64,000 bases of DNA from Setomelanomma holmii (lineage: Eukaryota; Ascomycota; Dothideomycetes; Pleosporales; Phaeosphaeriaceae): NCBI GenBank assembly GCA_010015745.1, contig ML978190.1, positions 1 to 64,000 on the forward strand, in the 5' to 3' direction. The notes under the pieces are model-generated. The model did no database searches and had not been told where the DNA came from. It worked only from the letters and a program-made list of their open reading frames with translations. Positions 20,719-31,733 of this stretch are shown here, piece after piece. Numbering within the stretch: position 1 is the first letter of the stretch; each line of letters begins with the position of its first letter. The translations under genes and the position numbers were made by a program.

Positions 20719-22494
20719 ATGTCTAATATCACACCCACCATTGCGAGGCAGGCCCTCCGCATCGCATCTCGCCGATATCCTTCGTCCACATTTTCTCGCT
20801 TCTCGTCTCGCGCGCTCCCTGGCCAGGCTCATGGACGGCGAAGCTATGTCTCCGAGACGAAGCCCTCGAAGGCGACAGTCAATGTCGACACCACCATCAA
20901 AGCCGAGCGCAAGGCATTCCTCGAGCAAACAGGAGAGCGGTCACAGTATGCCACAATGCCATCGACGGGCATGAGCGCGGATGCTATGATGAGTCCCACA
21001 GCCGGTAGGCATTGGTTGTTGCCCCCGCCAAAGCTCAATGATGCTGACAGCTCCAGGCATATTGAAGCAAGCCACAGTCATGGACCAGGGCTCGCGACCA
21101 ATCTACCTCGACATGCAAGCCACCACACCGATGGACCCGCGCGTCGTTGACTCCATGCTGCCATTCATGACCGGCATGTACGGCAATCCCCATTCACGCA
21201 CACACGCCTACGGTTGGGAGACCGACAAGGGGGTCGAGGATGCCCGAAAGCACATCGCAGACCTCATTGGTGCCGACCCGAAGGAGATCGTCTTCACTAG
21301 CGGTGCCACCGAGAGTAACAACATGAGCATCAAGGGTGTAGCGCGATTCTTTGGTCGTGCAGGCAAGAAGAGGCACATCATCACGTGCCAGACCGAACAC
21401 AAGTGCGTGCTTGATAGCTGCAGACATCTTCAGGATGAAGGCTTCGACATCACATACCTCCCAGTACAGAACAATGGGCTCGTCGACATGGCTCAGCTCG
21501 AGGCTGCGATACGGCCCGATACCATGCTTGTCAGTATCATGAGTGTCAACAACGAGATTGGTGTGGTGCAACCAGTAGAAGAGATTGGAAAGCTCTGTCG
21601 GTCAAAAAGGGTTTTCTTCCACACCGATGCGGCCCAAGCTGTCGGCAAAATTCCCATCGACGTCAACAAGTGGAACGTCGACCTAATGTCGATCTCTGGA
21701 CACAAGATATATGGACCCAAGGGTATCGGAGCCTGCTACGTACGACGACGACCTAGGGTCAGACTCGATCCCATTATCAGTGGTGGTGGCCAGGAGCGAG
21801 GTCTGCGAAGTGGCACACTCGCCCCAATGCTAGCCATTGGCATGGGTGAAGCCGCACGGATATGCAAGGAAGAGATGGAGGTATGTGCAAACATTTCTTG
21901 CTCGATTTTACTCACTATGATTATTTGCTTTTATACATGCATGGCTTTCAGAGCGTTAGGCGGCTTCGGCCGTCGACGCGCCATGTTGACAATTGTGCAG
22001 GGGTTATGAGTTGATTCATTGTTGTTGATTGGTTCATCATCTATTTTCTTGAGCATGACTGACAGCAATAGTACGACTCGAAGCGCATCTCCGCGCTGTC
22101 GAACCGACTCCTGGAAGGCCTGCTTTCCATGGAACACACCACGCTTAACGGCGACCGCGAACGACACTATCCAGGCTGCGTCAATGTATCGTTTGCATAC
22201 GTAGAGGGCGAGTCACTACTCATGGCATTGAAGGACATTGCTTTGTCGTCCGGCAGCGCTTGCACATCGGCATCCCTCGAGCCAAGCTACGTTCTCCGAG
22301 CACTTGGCAGCAGTGACGAGAGCGCACACAGCAGTATCCGATTCGGTATAGGTCGATTTACCACAGACGATGAGATCAACTACGTTCTCAAGGCTGTGCA
22401 GGAGCGGGTGACATTTTTGCGAGAATTGAGCCCGCTATGGGAGCTTGTTCAAGAGGGGGTCGATCTGAACACGATCGAATGGAGTCAGCACTGA
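20719..22494 (+). CDS. NFS1: Mitochondrial cysteine desulfurase
   Basis: Exons are 20719-21004, 21057-21880 and 22072-22494 (510 residues). The enzyme is a PLP-dependent class V aminotransferase that takes sulfur from cysteine for Fe-S cluster assembly and tRNA thiolation. Visible motifs include YLDMQATTPMDPRVVDSM, SGATESNN, the TEHKCVL His, DAAQAVGKI, the PLP lysine in SGHKIYGPKG, and the catalytic cysteine loop SSGSACTSASLEPSYVLRA. The first about 40 residues are Arg/Ser-rich without acids, a mitochondrial targeting sequence. The second intron is 191 nt, several times longer than others here; it keeps phase 0 between KEEME and YDSKRI. It is an essential house-keeping gene and appears intact. 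Confidence 0.96.
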
Positions 22495-22871
22495 AGTAGC
22501 TGCAGCGGATATTTCGCTTGTACATAATTCTGGCTACTGCAGCATTGGGGGCATCCTGGACCTCGCTCATTATGGCGTTTATGGCTGTCACGAGATGTAT
22601 TCGTTGTATTGTACTACTTGTGCTCAGCACTCGGTTGCATGGAGCGATGAATTTGATGATTGATGATTGATGATACTCCAAACTCGCTCTCATGGCTCTG
22701 TCTGCATCGCGACACCCTGTGAGCACCAGATCTAATGTCGATGTGACTACGCTTGAGCTACTCGAAGTCACTGCTGAGGCGCAGACGGTGGTGGTGGCCT
22801 GCCAAGGTGGTGATGCGGTACTCCAGTCGTGTTCGGAGCTTCCCCGCCATCACTGACCTCGACCATGCAGC
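22495..22871. other. Intergenic NFS1-VPS23
   Basis: 377 bp holding the NFS1 3' end and the VPS23 upstream region; no other feature is recognised. Confidence 0.5.
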
Positions 22872-24852
22872 ATGGCCGGCGTGCCTGAGAAAGTGCTCAA
22901 CTGGCTGTATAGCGTTCTCACCAGCGTCAGTAGACTCTGAATGGAACATGGCTTCTTGCTAAATACTGCTACAGGAGTACAAAGACGTCAATCGCACCTA
23001 TCACGACGCGGCCGAGGCACTCTCCCACTACCCTTCACTCTCGACGCGTACAGAAGTCTACAGCACGTCCCCGCATTGCGCCTTCGAACGTCTTTCGCAC
23101 ACTTGCTGACCGCCCTAGCCTATGAGAATGGGACTTCGGCACTTCTCCTACTTCTCAGCGGGACCATTCCTGTCACCTTTCGCGGCGCAACATACGGCAT
23201 CCCGGTAGCAATATGGGTCCCATACGCCTATCCTCGCGAGCCGCCCATTGTCTACATCACGCCGTCACAGGATATGGTAGTGCGACCAGGCCAGCATGTC
23301 AGCGGTGACGGGAGGGTCTACCATCCATACCTGGCGCAATGGGCACAATACTGGGATGTAAGTAGGCTATGCGCCCAGCAGCATATCGGTCGGCGCATAC
23401 AACTGGGAAGAGCACCGGCTGACCGGAGAATAGAAGTCAACCTTGTTCGACTTTCTGGCCGTCCTGCGAGGCGTCTTTGCAAAGGAGCCGCCTGTCCGAT
23501 CCAGGCAACCGCAAGCACCCGCCCAACCCGCTCCTCCACCCGTACCTCCAACTCCACAGGAATGGCGTCGGTCCGCACAAAGTGCTGAAGGTGCCTCAGC
23601 CTCACCTGGTCCTGCACGCCAGGATCCCGCACCGCCTCCACGACCACCAAAACCAGGCGAACAGGGCCCTCAGACTCCTCAACCCCAGCGAGACCGCTAC
23701 TCACAACCACCACCTCTCCCTCCGCAGCCTCCCCAGCAGGCTCAGATACAATCTCAGTATGCACACAGTCACAGAGGTGGCTACGCAGCCCCACCAAATT
23801 GGCAGCAGGCTCAGTCTCCAGTGCAGAACGGGCAGAGGCAGTCGAGCTATGAGATGAGCCCTGTCGTGGCAGACGCAAGACCTCCTCGACCTCAAGTACA
23901 AGCACAGAACTACCAGCCGAATGCATATGATATCGGGAGTCCGGTCAGTCCACTCACACCTGAGGGTCAACGGCCAATCTCTCGATATGCGCGGCCAGCG
24001 CCTCCACCACAGCACCAATCGCATCCCCCGCAGGCACAGCAATACCAGGCAGCTCCGACGACACAGCAGCCATATGGTCAGCAACCACCGCCTCCGCAAC
24101 AATACCGTCAATCCTCGCAGGGATACCCTCCCAACCAATATGCACAGTATCAACAATATCCGCAGCAATCACCACAGCAAGCTCCTCCCGCTCCGAAAGC
24201 ACCAATTGACCTTCTTGACGACTCTCTCGAGGTCACTATACCCTCACAATCGAGCAACCAGGCTTCCATACCTGTTCCTCCTGTCCCTCCCAACCCGGAA
24301 AAGGACGCTTTGCTGAGAGCGCTCAGCCAGACACTGGTCTCTCAGATCCGGCAGACGGTGAATTCAAACATGTCTGCGATTGTGCCGTTGCAGTCACAAC
24401 AAGCCGCTCTTCAAACAGCGTATTCGCGATTACAGGCCGAGCTTGGTGAATTGCAACAGCTCGACGCCGCCCTAGCGTCAAACGAGCAGATACTGAAAGG
24501 CGCCATGATTGAGGCAGATCGAGTCATGGAAGATGCAAGAAGAAGAAAGGCACCAGACGTCGATGATGTGCTCGTTGCGCCCACACTGGTCGGTGGACAG
24601 CTTTATACACTGGCAGCGGAAGAGAAGGGGATTGCAGATGCCTTGTTTGTTCTCGGGAGAGCGCTAGACAAGGGAAGGGTCAGCGCGGATGTGTTCGTGA
24701 AGGTAAGTCCACTCACACCTTGTGCGAACATCGGACAATGGCTAACACCTTGTCAGCAAACTAGGAGTCTTGCGAGAGAACAATTCCTGAAGAAGGCGCT
24801 GATCAAGAAGATGGCGAAGGGCATGGCGCTTGATGAGTATCAGATGCGTTGA
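22872..24852 (+). CDS. VPS23: ESCRT-I subunit Vps23/Tsg101
   Basis: Five exons are predicted: 22872-22925, 22975-23062, 23119-23357, 23434-24702 and 24757-24852 (581 residues). The N-terminal UEV domain (LSGTIPVTFRGATYGIPVAI, YPREPPIVYITPS, HVSGDGRVYHPYLAQW) binds ubiquitin and PT/SAP motifs. A long Pro/Gln/Tyr-rich linker follows, then a coiled coil and the C-terminal steadiness box (VFVKQTRSLAREQFLKKALIKKM). It sorts ubiquitinated cargo into multivesicular bodies. The second intron must start with GC, not GT: only exon end 23062 yields the conserved TEVYTYENGTSALLL strand and closes the frame. The second ATG (22872) is used because the one at 22864 leads to an early stop. The first intron donor is GTCAGT. 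Confidence 0.92.
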
Positions 24853-25376
24853 GCATCGCTGCTATTGCAACCTCCGTTCAGTCGCTATTACTACGTCATC
24901 TTTCCCCATACTAAGTCGGCAGCAATGCACAACAGATGATAGCACTGTGCGTACAGACTCAACTACATTGCGAATTTTGAATGTATGGGCAGTATGGTTG
25001 GTTGTGCTTTGATCAGTCATGCATGTTGAGGGCTAGGGCGCTTACACATGCAGCAATGGTGAGATGACACAACCTATTCTGAAGGAGAGCTGCCAGCTAC
25101 CTACGGCCGAATGTCACATGGCCGAATGCGCTAGCGGGCCTACTTTCTTGTATATACTTGCATTAAACTCCTGCATGATATGAGACAGACAGTATGGTAC
25201 CAAGCCGTTCAATCATTTCACAGTCATAGACGTCTTCCCCGAAGTCGACCACCACAAACTCGAGCCACCACCTTTACACAACAATCACAAGGGCTCACTT
25301 AAGTCGAACAATACCGGACCACAAGGCATCTAGCCAACCCACCCAAAATAATCCCATCCAACTCGTCGCACTCATC
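24853..25376. other. Intergenic region
   Basis: VPS23 3' flank. Nothing else is supported. Confidence 0.45.
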
Positions 25377-25598
25377 ATGCCCTTCCCAACCTTCAACGCC
25401 CTCGGTCTCGGCTTCTCATTCGACTCGCCGCAAAGTCTAAAATGCACCAGTCCAATGCTCTCTAGACGAAACCTAATCCTTCGAAAAACCGCGAGTACAT
25501 CACACGTCGAAACTGGAGAAGAGTTGCAGGACATGTCGCCGACGCCGACGCCAATGCACACGCCGGTGCCGTCACCGACGCTTGAGCGGGGCCGGTGA
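25377..25598 (+). CDS. Possible small Ser/Pro/Thr-rich protein (73 aa)
   Basis: The start codon lies in a good fungal context (CTCATCATGCC) after a CA-rich leader. The product has no signal peptide or known domain and ends in a Thr-Pro-rich stretch (SPTPTPMHTPVPSPT). It could equally be a chance frame. Confidence 0.3.
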   Translation: MPFPTFNALGLGFSFDSPQSLKCTSPMLSRRNLILRKTASTSHVETGEELQDMSPTPTPMHTPVPSPTLERGR

Positions 25599-26504
25599 GA
25601 ACAAGTTGGAGACTATACGTGGGAAATAGGATGGGTAGATGGGTAGGGAGAGGTAGTAGCGTAAAGACATGGAGGCATTGGAGACTTGATGGAGAGATGG
25701 ACATTTGATGGAAGAGATGCAGCTTTAATGGGAGACATGATACGAAGAAAAGGTGTAACGTGTAGGGTTTGACGTGGTTCCGGGGCGTCCTGGAAACACT
25801 TTGTTGTGGACTAGTGGCTCTTGAGGGATGAAAGTTGGTTTGGTAATGTTTGCCTTGTGCTTGAAATGGTAGATTGTCCAAACACGTATTCTAATACGAG
25901 TGAGACAGAAGTTGTCGCATTTACTAGTTTACTAGGGTAATTATATCAAATGTCTCAACTCGCAATCTAACAATTCGCGAGTATCGACATCAAGATCTCG
26001 CCGGTGATGAGAAACTCCACAAATAGGACCTAGTATCCGAACATAGTGGAGTTTGGCGTCATGTCAATCCCATGCCAATACATGGTGAGTAGGGGCTGCT
26101 CTTTCATCGAGGGGTCGTTCGCTGCGTTGGAGGCCGTATTCCGAAGACTGATATGCTGAAGGCGGCGGGCGGACGTAACACCGGCAACGATGGGCGAGAT
26201 AGTCGCTGCTGCAAGGAGGATGCATCGATTAAGGATACGAATAGGCCAAGTAGATGTGTGGAACCCGCTAGGCAGTCCTTCGCATCGAAGACTGCTGCGG
26301 ACAACTTGTAGTACGGCATTGAAAGTACCCTAGGACGCAATAGATAATGAGGCTAAGATTAGTCGGATAAAATCCCTGCTAGTCGGAGAGGGTGTGTCTA
26401 ATTTTCCAGTGTGCTGTACATGCCGCAATAGATTAATCGCTGTATATAATACAGCGAGCAAATGCCAATTGTGTGAGCGACTAACAGCCAATAAGGCTAC
26501 TTAA
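25599..26504. other. Gene-free stretch
   Basis: No supported gene. The right end borders the first relic of the membrane-protein family. Confidence 0.4.
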
Positions 26505-26653
26505 GATGTTAGGAGCGTAAGGAACTAGGCCGCCCAGGCACCAAGGTCATAGAATCCGCTGATATCGCTGATGCCGAACGAGTCGCTGATGCCAAACGAG
26601 TCGCTATCTGCCGTGGGTCCTGTGCGAATGGGATTTGAGGTGAGCGGTGCCAT
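26505..26653 (-). pseudogene. 5' fragment of the membrane-protein family
   Basis: Starting from an ATG at 26653 the minus strand reads MAPLTSN ... SFGIS ... SGFYDLGAWAA then TAG then FLTLL. This matches the start of the intact gene at 38803-40026 (MAPLTSDAIATAP ... FGINNVSGYYGPGAWAAWYLTLL). The stop replaces a Trp codon (TGG to TAG). A DSFGIS unit is duplicated in tandem. Sequence similarity ends soon after, so only the 5' end remains. Confidence 0.7.
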
Positions 26654-27269
26654 GTCGATTCAATGCAGCTCTCGAAAGCTGCAAGAAGTTGCAACCACGT
26701 CATTCAGAACTACACGCCCTGTCTAACCCATCGAATCGCTTGCACACCGGAGAAGCTGTTGTGTCCTTGTTTGTCGTCTGAAGTTCCGGAGTTTGATTGT
26801 GTGCGCTGGAATTAGGCGACAAGAAGAACATGCTCAATGTGGTGTCTAATGTCGGAACAGTGCCTGATACTTCGGATCTGAAATTATATCCTTGTCTTTG
26901 CTTGGTGTTTCTATGATGCCTGGCCTTCCAAGTTCAGAAAGCAATACACGGTGTCACATCAGATGGGTAGCACCATACATTCGCGTGCTTCTCCAAGGCT
27001 TGACCGGTGAACAGTGTATTGTATCTAAAATGCATTCACCGCGTGGCTCGGCGCAATTTTGTCGTCACCGTCTCATGACCCAGGTTCCATTGTGAGCGCG
27101 AGCCGCCGATATTGCATCAAGGTCAGTCCTTGGTAATAGTAGTTCAGTCTCATTTTGGGGTGGAAGAAGGGTTGTGAACGTTGGGATCAACGCGCGTCTT
27201 GTCTTCTGCTATAAGCGCCTTGCTAGTCTCCACAGTCTGATCACTCGTCTGAGTGGCGAAATCTTGAGC
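26654..27269. other. Gene-free stretch between two relics
   Basis: No gene is seen. It separates two fragments of the same membrane-protein family. Confidence 0.4.
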
Positions 27270-28165
27270 TCAAGGATCAGCATGCTGAGGGCTGAAGAAG
27301 ACTGATAACACCTGGTCCCACTCTCCAATATACTGCGGCGCGCAGGGCAGAAAGAAGCAGCTCTTACTGATGATCCTGCTACGGGTGGAGACAATCTCGA
27401 AGACGTATGGGAAGACGAAGACATGCATGAATGGCACTGCTAGCGTCATACACACCAATGGAAGGCATATACTGCTGACAACTTGAAGTGCAGCTATGTT
27501 CAAAGCTGGGAGACTACACTGTTTTCCTTAGCAGCAGTACAAGTAATGGTAGCAGAAAAGGCTGAGAGTATGTCGCAGTGGCGAGGATGTTGGCGTATAT
27601 GAAAGTCGCGAGATGTTGGCCTTGATCGATGTCGTTGAAGTACAGTGCAGGTAAGACCAATCGTCTGGCCCATAGATAAAGCTGTCTCCGATCCTAGGAT
27701 TTGGCAAACAACTCGTGAGTGTCCAAGGTGTCTCAAAAGGAAGAATCAAGTCCAAGAGTGCACACTGGAGACGTGAGGTGAACCACCGCCACGCAAAGTC
27801 GTCTTCCACGGATGACGCATATGATATCGATACCATCGAGACGTCCAGATACACGAGCAGGCCACGAATTGCGCAAAGGTGAGATGAAACCCCCAGTAAG
27901 GCATGGTAAATAAGGCAGTGATAGCGGCTTGTGCAGAATCAGTCTGTGTCTCTGAGCTTTGCGATTGGTCCCACGACTGCATTTTGCGAATCAGGTCTAT
28001 CGCGGTCCAATTTGTGACTAGCAGACATCCGATGTAGTTGATGTTCAGCAACTTTCTAGTTCTCAACATTGTCGCCCAAGATGCGAGAAGCATGATGTAC
28101 CATCCAGCACATGTGCCCGGTCCATAAAGACCGCTAACTTCGTCAATGCCGAGAGCATCGTCCAC
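27270..28165 (-). pseudogene. Decayed paralogue of the membrane protein
   Basis: The frame from 28165 reads DDALGIDEVSGLYGPGTCAGWY, clearly related to DDAFGINNVSGYYGPGAWAAWY of the intact gene at 38803-40026. Similarity continues for about 110 residues. Later pieces appear in other frames, e.g. APQYIGEWDQ near 27330 against APQSISEMDQ. No in-frame ATG precedes it; upstream is TAA. Missing start and frame changes mark it as a pseudogene. Confidence 0.7.
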
Positions 28166-28402
28166 GGTTGGCGGAACTGTGAGGTGGTGTGGAATTGTCG
28201 AAGCCGATTATGCGCCTGACAGTGGCTTGAGAAGTCCACAGGCCCATGGTTTGAGAGAAGGGTGTGTTAAAGTCGAAGGGCGTGCGAACAATACATTGAG
28301 GTTATTGATATCAGGCAGAACAACTTGGCGAACATCAAGGGGGCGGTGTTGTCCTAGGCGATGAAGGCAGTCTGAAACGAGGCAAACGAGTCGCAAGGCG
28401 CC

Positions 28403-28594
28403 GTGGCTCAACGCACGATTTTGCCGAGGGAGCGCAGATGCGCTACAGTGCTGACCGCTGTCGGTTTCCGGATCCTGCACTTCGCTTGTTCTTACCGCAC
28501 GGTCCTCCCACAGTGCGCTTACTATGTTGGTATTAGCCCAGCGCAGGGGTCCTCTTGTAATGAATCCCCTTTCGTCCAGCCTAGGATCACTTAG
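28403..28594 (+). other. Small frame in the NLR1 3' flank, related to one in the NLR2 3' flank
   Basis: Sixty-three codons including LTAVGFRILHFACSYRT. A minus-strand frame at 38287-38547, in the equivalent place behind NLR2, reads LTGIGFRILHFAVSRRT. Both lie antisense behind a receptor gene. They may be a real small gene copied with the receptors, or just part of the duplicated flank. Confidence 0.3.
28446..28560 (+). repeat. Inverted-repeat partner of 38450-38549 (NLR 3' flanks)
   Basis: The core TCGGTTTCCGGATCCTGCAC (28461-28480) is matched in reverse complement near 38515-38535 with one difference, and similarity extends on both sides at lower identity. Because NLR1 and NLR2 point away from each other, this means their downstream flanks are homologous. 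Confidence 0.75.
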
Positions 28595-28832
28595 TCATCC
28601 TCTCTGACTCGTGCGCGATATGTAATCAACGGTCCTTCAGGATGAGCACGCTAAGCAAAATGCCTTAGTATCACCTTGTTGAGATCCTCATGGCACATTA
28701 TTAAGCGAAGCAGACGCTACTGTACGAATCAATCACTAGCTACTGTATTATATCTTTCAATACAATCGCAGCATTACTAATGAGCTTTGACATCCTCTGT
28801 AGAGCTCTCCCTTTCAACGAACTTGGCCTGCG

Positions 28833-29094
28833 CTACCTCTTGCAGCCTTGCTGCAATGTTGCAAGGTAATTGCGACACGCAACAGTATGTGGATAATCAG
28901 GGCCTAGCTGTTGAGTGCGTCTATCACATGCTTGTTGATATAGCTCTGCTGCTTCTGTGTATCGACGTAGCGTGTGTAAAAGATAAGCGAGGCAGAATAC
29001 AGAAGTCAGCGTGTTGGGGTGCCACTCTCCCGGCCCGTTCTTATATCCTTTCGGTGCTTGCCGGCTGAGCTTCTTCTGCCTCCTCCTACTTGCC
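28833..29094 (-). pseudogene. Decayed C-terminal TPR tail of NLR1
   Basis: Beyond the NLR1 stop the minus strand still encodes the end of the protein as found in NLR2. After two stops and a one-base insertion it reads WHPNTLTSVFCLAYLLHTL, then EAAELYQQACDRRTQQLG, and ends at TAG 28833-28835. The NLR2 counterpart is RHPDTLTSVYCLAYLLHTM and EATELYQRACDGYTQQLG. The first stop is TAG in place of a Gln codon. Confidence 0.85.
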
Positions 29095-31483
29095 CTAAGC
29101 TTGCAGCACCCTTGACAGGTTGTCCACGCTCGTCAGCGTGTCAGGGTGTTGCGCTCGCCAGCTGAGCGTCTCTGCCTCCTCATACTTGCCCTGATCCTGT
29201 AGTGCTGACGCTAGAAGGCCCATGCTTAGTAGTGTATCTGGATGATGTATGCCAATTTCCTCCTCTCTCCCTTTCAGTGCTTGCCGGTATAGCTTCTCAG
29301 CTTCTTCAAAAGTGCCTTGGAGCTGCAGCACAGTAGCTAAGTTGTTCACGGTTGTTAACGCATCAGGATGATGTGCTCCAAGTGTCTGTACCTTCGCTTC
29401 GAGGGACCTTCGGTAGAGTTTCTCAGCCTCCTTGTACTTGCCCTGATACTGGGTCACTACCGCCAAATTGTTTATGCTTGCCAATTTATCGATATGAAAT
29501 CGACCTAGAGTCGACTCTCTTCCCTCTAATGCTCGCTGGTGCATCGACTCTGATTCGCTATAAAGATTCTGGGCTCGCAGCACGACTGCAAGATTGCTCA
29601 TGCTCCTCAGAGTAATGCGATGGCGTGAACTCAGCGTCACCTCACACCATTGCAGTGCTCGACGGTACAGTTGCTCTGCCTCCTTGTATTTCCTTTGAAT
29701 TCGGACTGCATTCGCCAAATTATTGACGCTTGTCATAGTAGAACCATTAAATGGTCCAAATCTCTTTTCTCTCTCTTCTAGAGCTTGCCGATGCAACAAC
29801 TCGGCAGCCTCGTACTTTCCTCTATCGTGCAGGACGTTTGCTAGATTGTTTATGTATTCAAGCGTCAACTCGTTGTTTATCCCATACAGACGCTCCGTCG
29901 TTGCAGATGCTTTTCTTGCTATTAGTTCCGCCCTCTCATAGTTCCCTCTTAGACACAAATACCATGCAGCGTTTGTTAGCACCTGTGCCCAGGCCTCCAC
30001 CGCCTCTTTGGCAGCTGGTTCGCTCTTAAACAGCGGCTCAACGTGCGGAAGCAGCTGTTGGCACTTCCCCCAGTTCTCGTATTCCCCACTTGGCAGCTCT
30101 CGCGCCATCAGCGCTACAAACTCCTGCTCCCACTGCGCTGCGTTGCTGAATGACGAAAGCCAGATCCGCGTGCAGAACTGCACTAGAGCGTGCATCTCGC
30201 ATGTATCATTGTTTGCAGTTATCGACACTAGAGAGTACGCTTGCAGAGTATCCAGGTCTTCGTCGAACACAGCATCAGGATCTTCTTGATCTCCTGCAGC
30301 ATTCGCTTCAGCTTTGCCCGTGCTGTATGTTCGAAGTGTCGACTCAGGTATGCCCTGCGGGTTGGAGAAGCTCATCAGCGACAGCAGCTCCGCTGCAGAC
30401 CGTCGCTCCCGCTGGATCTGCTCAAACGACATCTGCCACGTCGTCACCACTGAGTTCGACGCGCTCATGTCGCGGTGCAGCTCGTCAGCATCCCAATTAA
30501 GCAGGCTCTCTCGCTTCTTGTCGTTCTTCCAATACTCGTCCAGATAGCGTGCGGCTGTCATACGCGCCCGTCGGTTGATGTACGCAGCTGCCTGGCTGAC
30601 CGCAAGAGGTATGCAGTCGAGCGCCTGTAGCAGTTCCACCGCACTCTCTTCAAGTGGCGGATCACGCAGCTTGTTGCGAAGCAGCTGCAGCCCTTTGCCC
30701 TCATTCATCGTAAGTACCTCCTTGATCTTGTTGTAGCCCCCCACCAGCCTATTTGCTGCATCTTTGCTCCGAGACGTAATCAGCACCGCTCCATTGCGGC
30801 TTTGTGGCAGGTATGTGGCCAGCGGTGTCTGCGCGCTCGCGTTTGCCTCACTTTGCTGGCGCTTCCGCAATGGGAAGAAGGCCTCAGCGTCATCAACGCT
30901 GTCTACAACCATCACCCACCGCCCGCTTGCCTTGTCCTGCAGCCAGTCGCTGACGAGCCGTAGCACATTCGCCTTCGGGTCGCTCCTCCCTGGCAGCTGC
31001 AGCTGGTCTGCAATGTCTCGGTACGCTTCCTCAAACCGGGCGTGGGTGCTGGCGTGTACCCAGAAGACAAACGTATGAGGGCTTGTATCGCGGATGCTGT
31101 GGGCATACTGTAGGGCGAGCTGTGACTTGCTGTAGTCTGTTAGTATTAAGAGTGCACTGAGATGGTATTGCAACATACCCTACCCCGCCAAGGCCCACCA
31201 GCGCTGCCCGCGCGCCTGGTCCCGCGCACTTGTCGCGCACCCACGCGACGAGCTCAGACCGGTCAACAAAGTCGGGGTCCGGCGCGAACGGCACCGTCGA
31301 GAACGGTATAAGCTCGTGCCTCTGCCCTGATGGTCGTTAGCCCCTGCGACAGTATGGCCAATGAGCTGTTGGCGTACCGTCTACACGGGACCCGAAGTTG
31401 AAGTTCATTGTTCCACCGGGCCCACATTGTGGAGCGGGGATAGCGATATGAGCATCGAAGGGTCCGTGGAACGTACTCGCCAT
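29095..31483 (-). CDS. NB-ARC/TPR NLR-like receptor 1, C-terminally truncated
   Basis: Exons are 31483-31378, 31326-31179 and 31129-29095, with introns of 51 and 49 nt (762 residues). Residues 5-30 hold the FHGP...GGTMNFNF motif shared with the neighbouring HET protein. The NB-ARC domain follows (about 55-350): P-loop LVGLGGVGKSQ split by an intron, RWVMVVDSVDD, NGAVLITSRSKD, and DCIPLAVSQAAAYI. A helical region and about six TPR units of the 42-residue kinesin-light-chain type (NNLANVLHDRGKYEAAELLHRQALE) end abruptly at a TAG; the missing tail is still visible at 28833-29094. The family role is a cytosolic sensor that oligomerises on ligand binding and nucleates a signal through its N-terminus. 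Start: the ATG directly before the motif. Confidence 0.88.
31394..31471 (-). other. Predicted amyloid-type signalling motif, NLR1 N-terminus
   Basis: 26 residues: FHGP, then FDAHIAIPAPQ, then CGPGGTMNFNF. It shares FHGP, I-P, GG-T and NF-x-F with the HET effector and NLR2, but PGTH has become PAPQ. Confidence 0.6.
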
Positions 31484-31733
31484 CGATGCAGCGAGACCGT
31501 GTTGTTGTAAAACCTAGCAATCTCGCAGAGGTAAGGCAATGGGTTAGATGGAACGCAGAGACGATGTGCAGCTGCGCCTGCTGCAAGGGTGCCAAGCGCT
31601 CAGCCGCAGCCTTGGACGCTTGCATGGTCAGGCGTCTACATGCACCTTCACGTTTCCCAATCTTCTTGTACCCTGATTCCGCTCTTTTAGATCACCTCGA
31701 CTGGAGCTATTTATCTGATCTGAACTGTCCACC
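31484..31733. promoter_or_regulatory. Divergent promoter region NLR1 / HET effector
   Basis: Only 250 bp separate the two start codons on opposite strands, so receptor and putative effector share an upstream region, suggesting co-expression. TATTTATCTGATCT lies about 25 bp before the HET start. No defined factor site is recognised. Confidence 0.6.

Noticed and set aside
23067..23118. GT donor for VPS23 intron 2 at GTCCCC
   Set aside because: It leaves the next exon out of frame and destroys the conserved YTYENGTSALL strand; the GC donor four bases earlier fits both.
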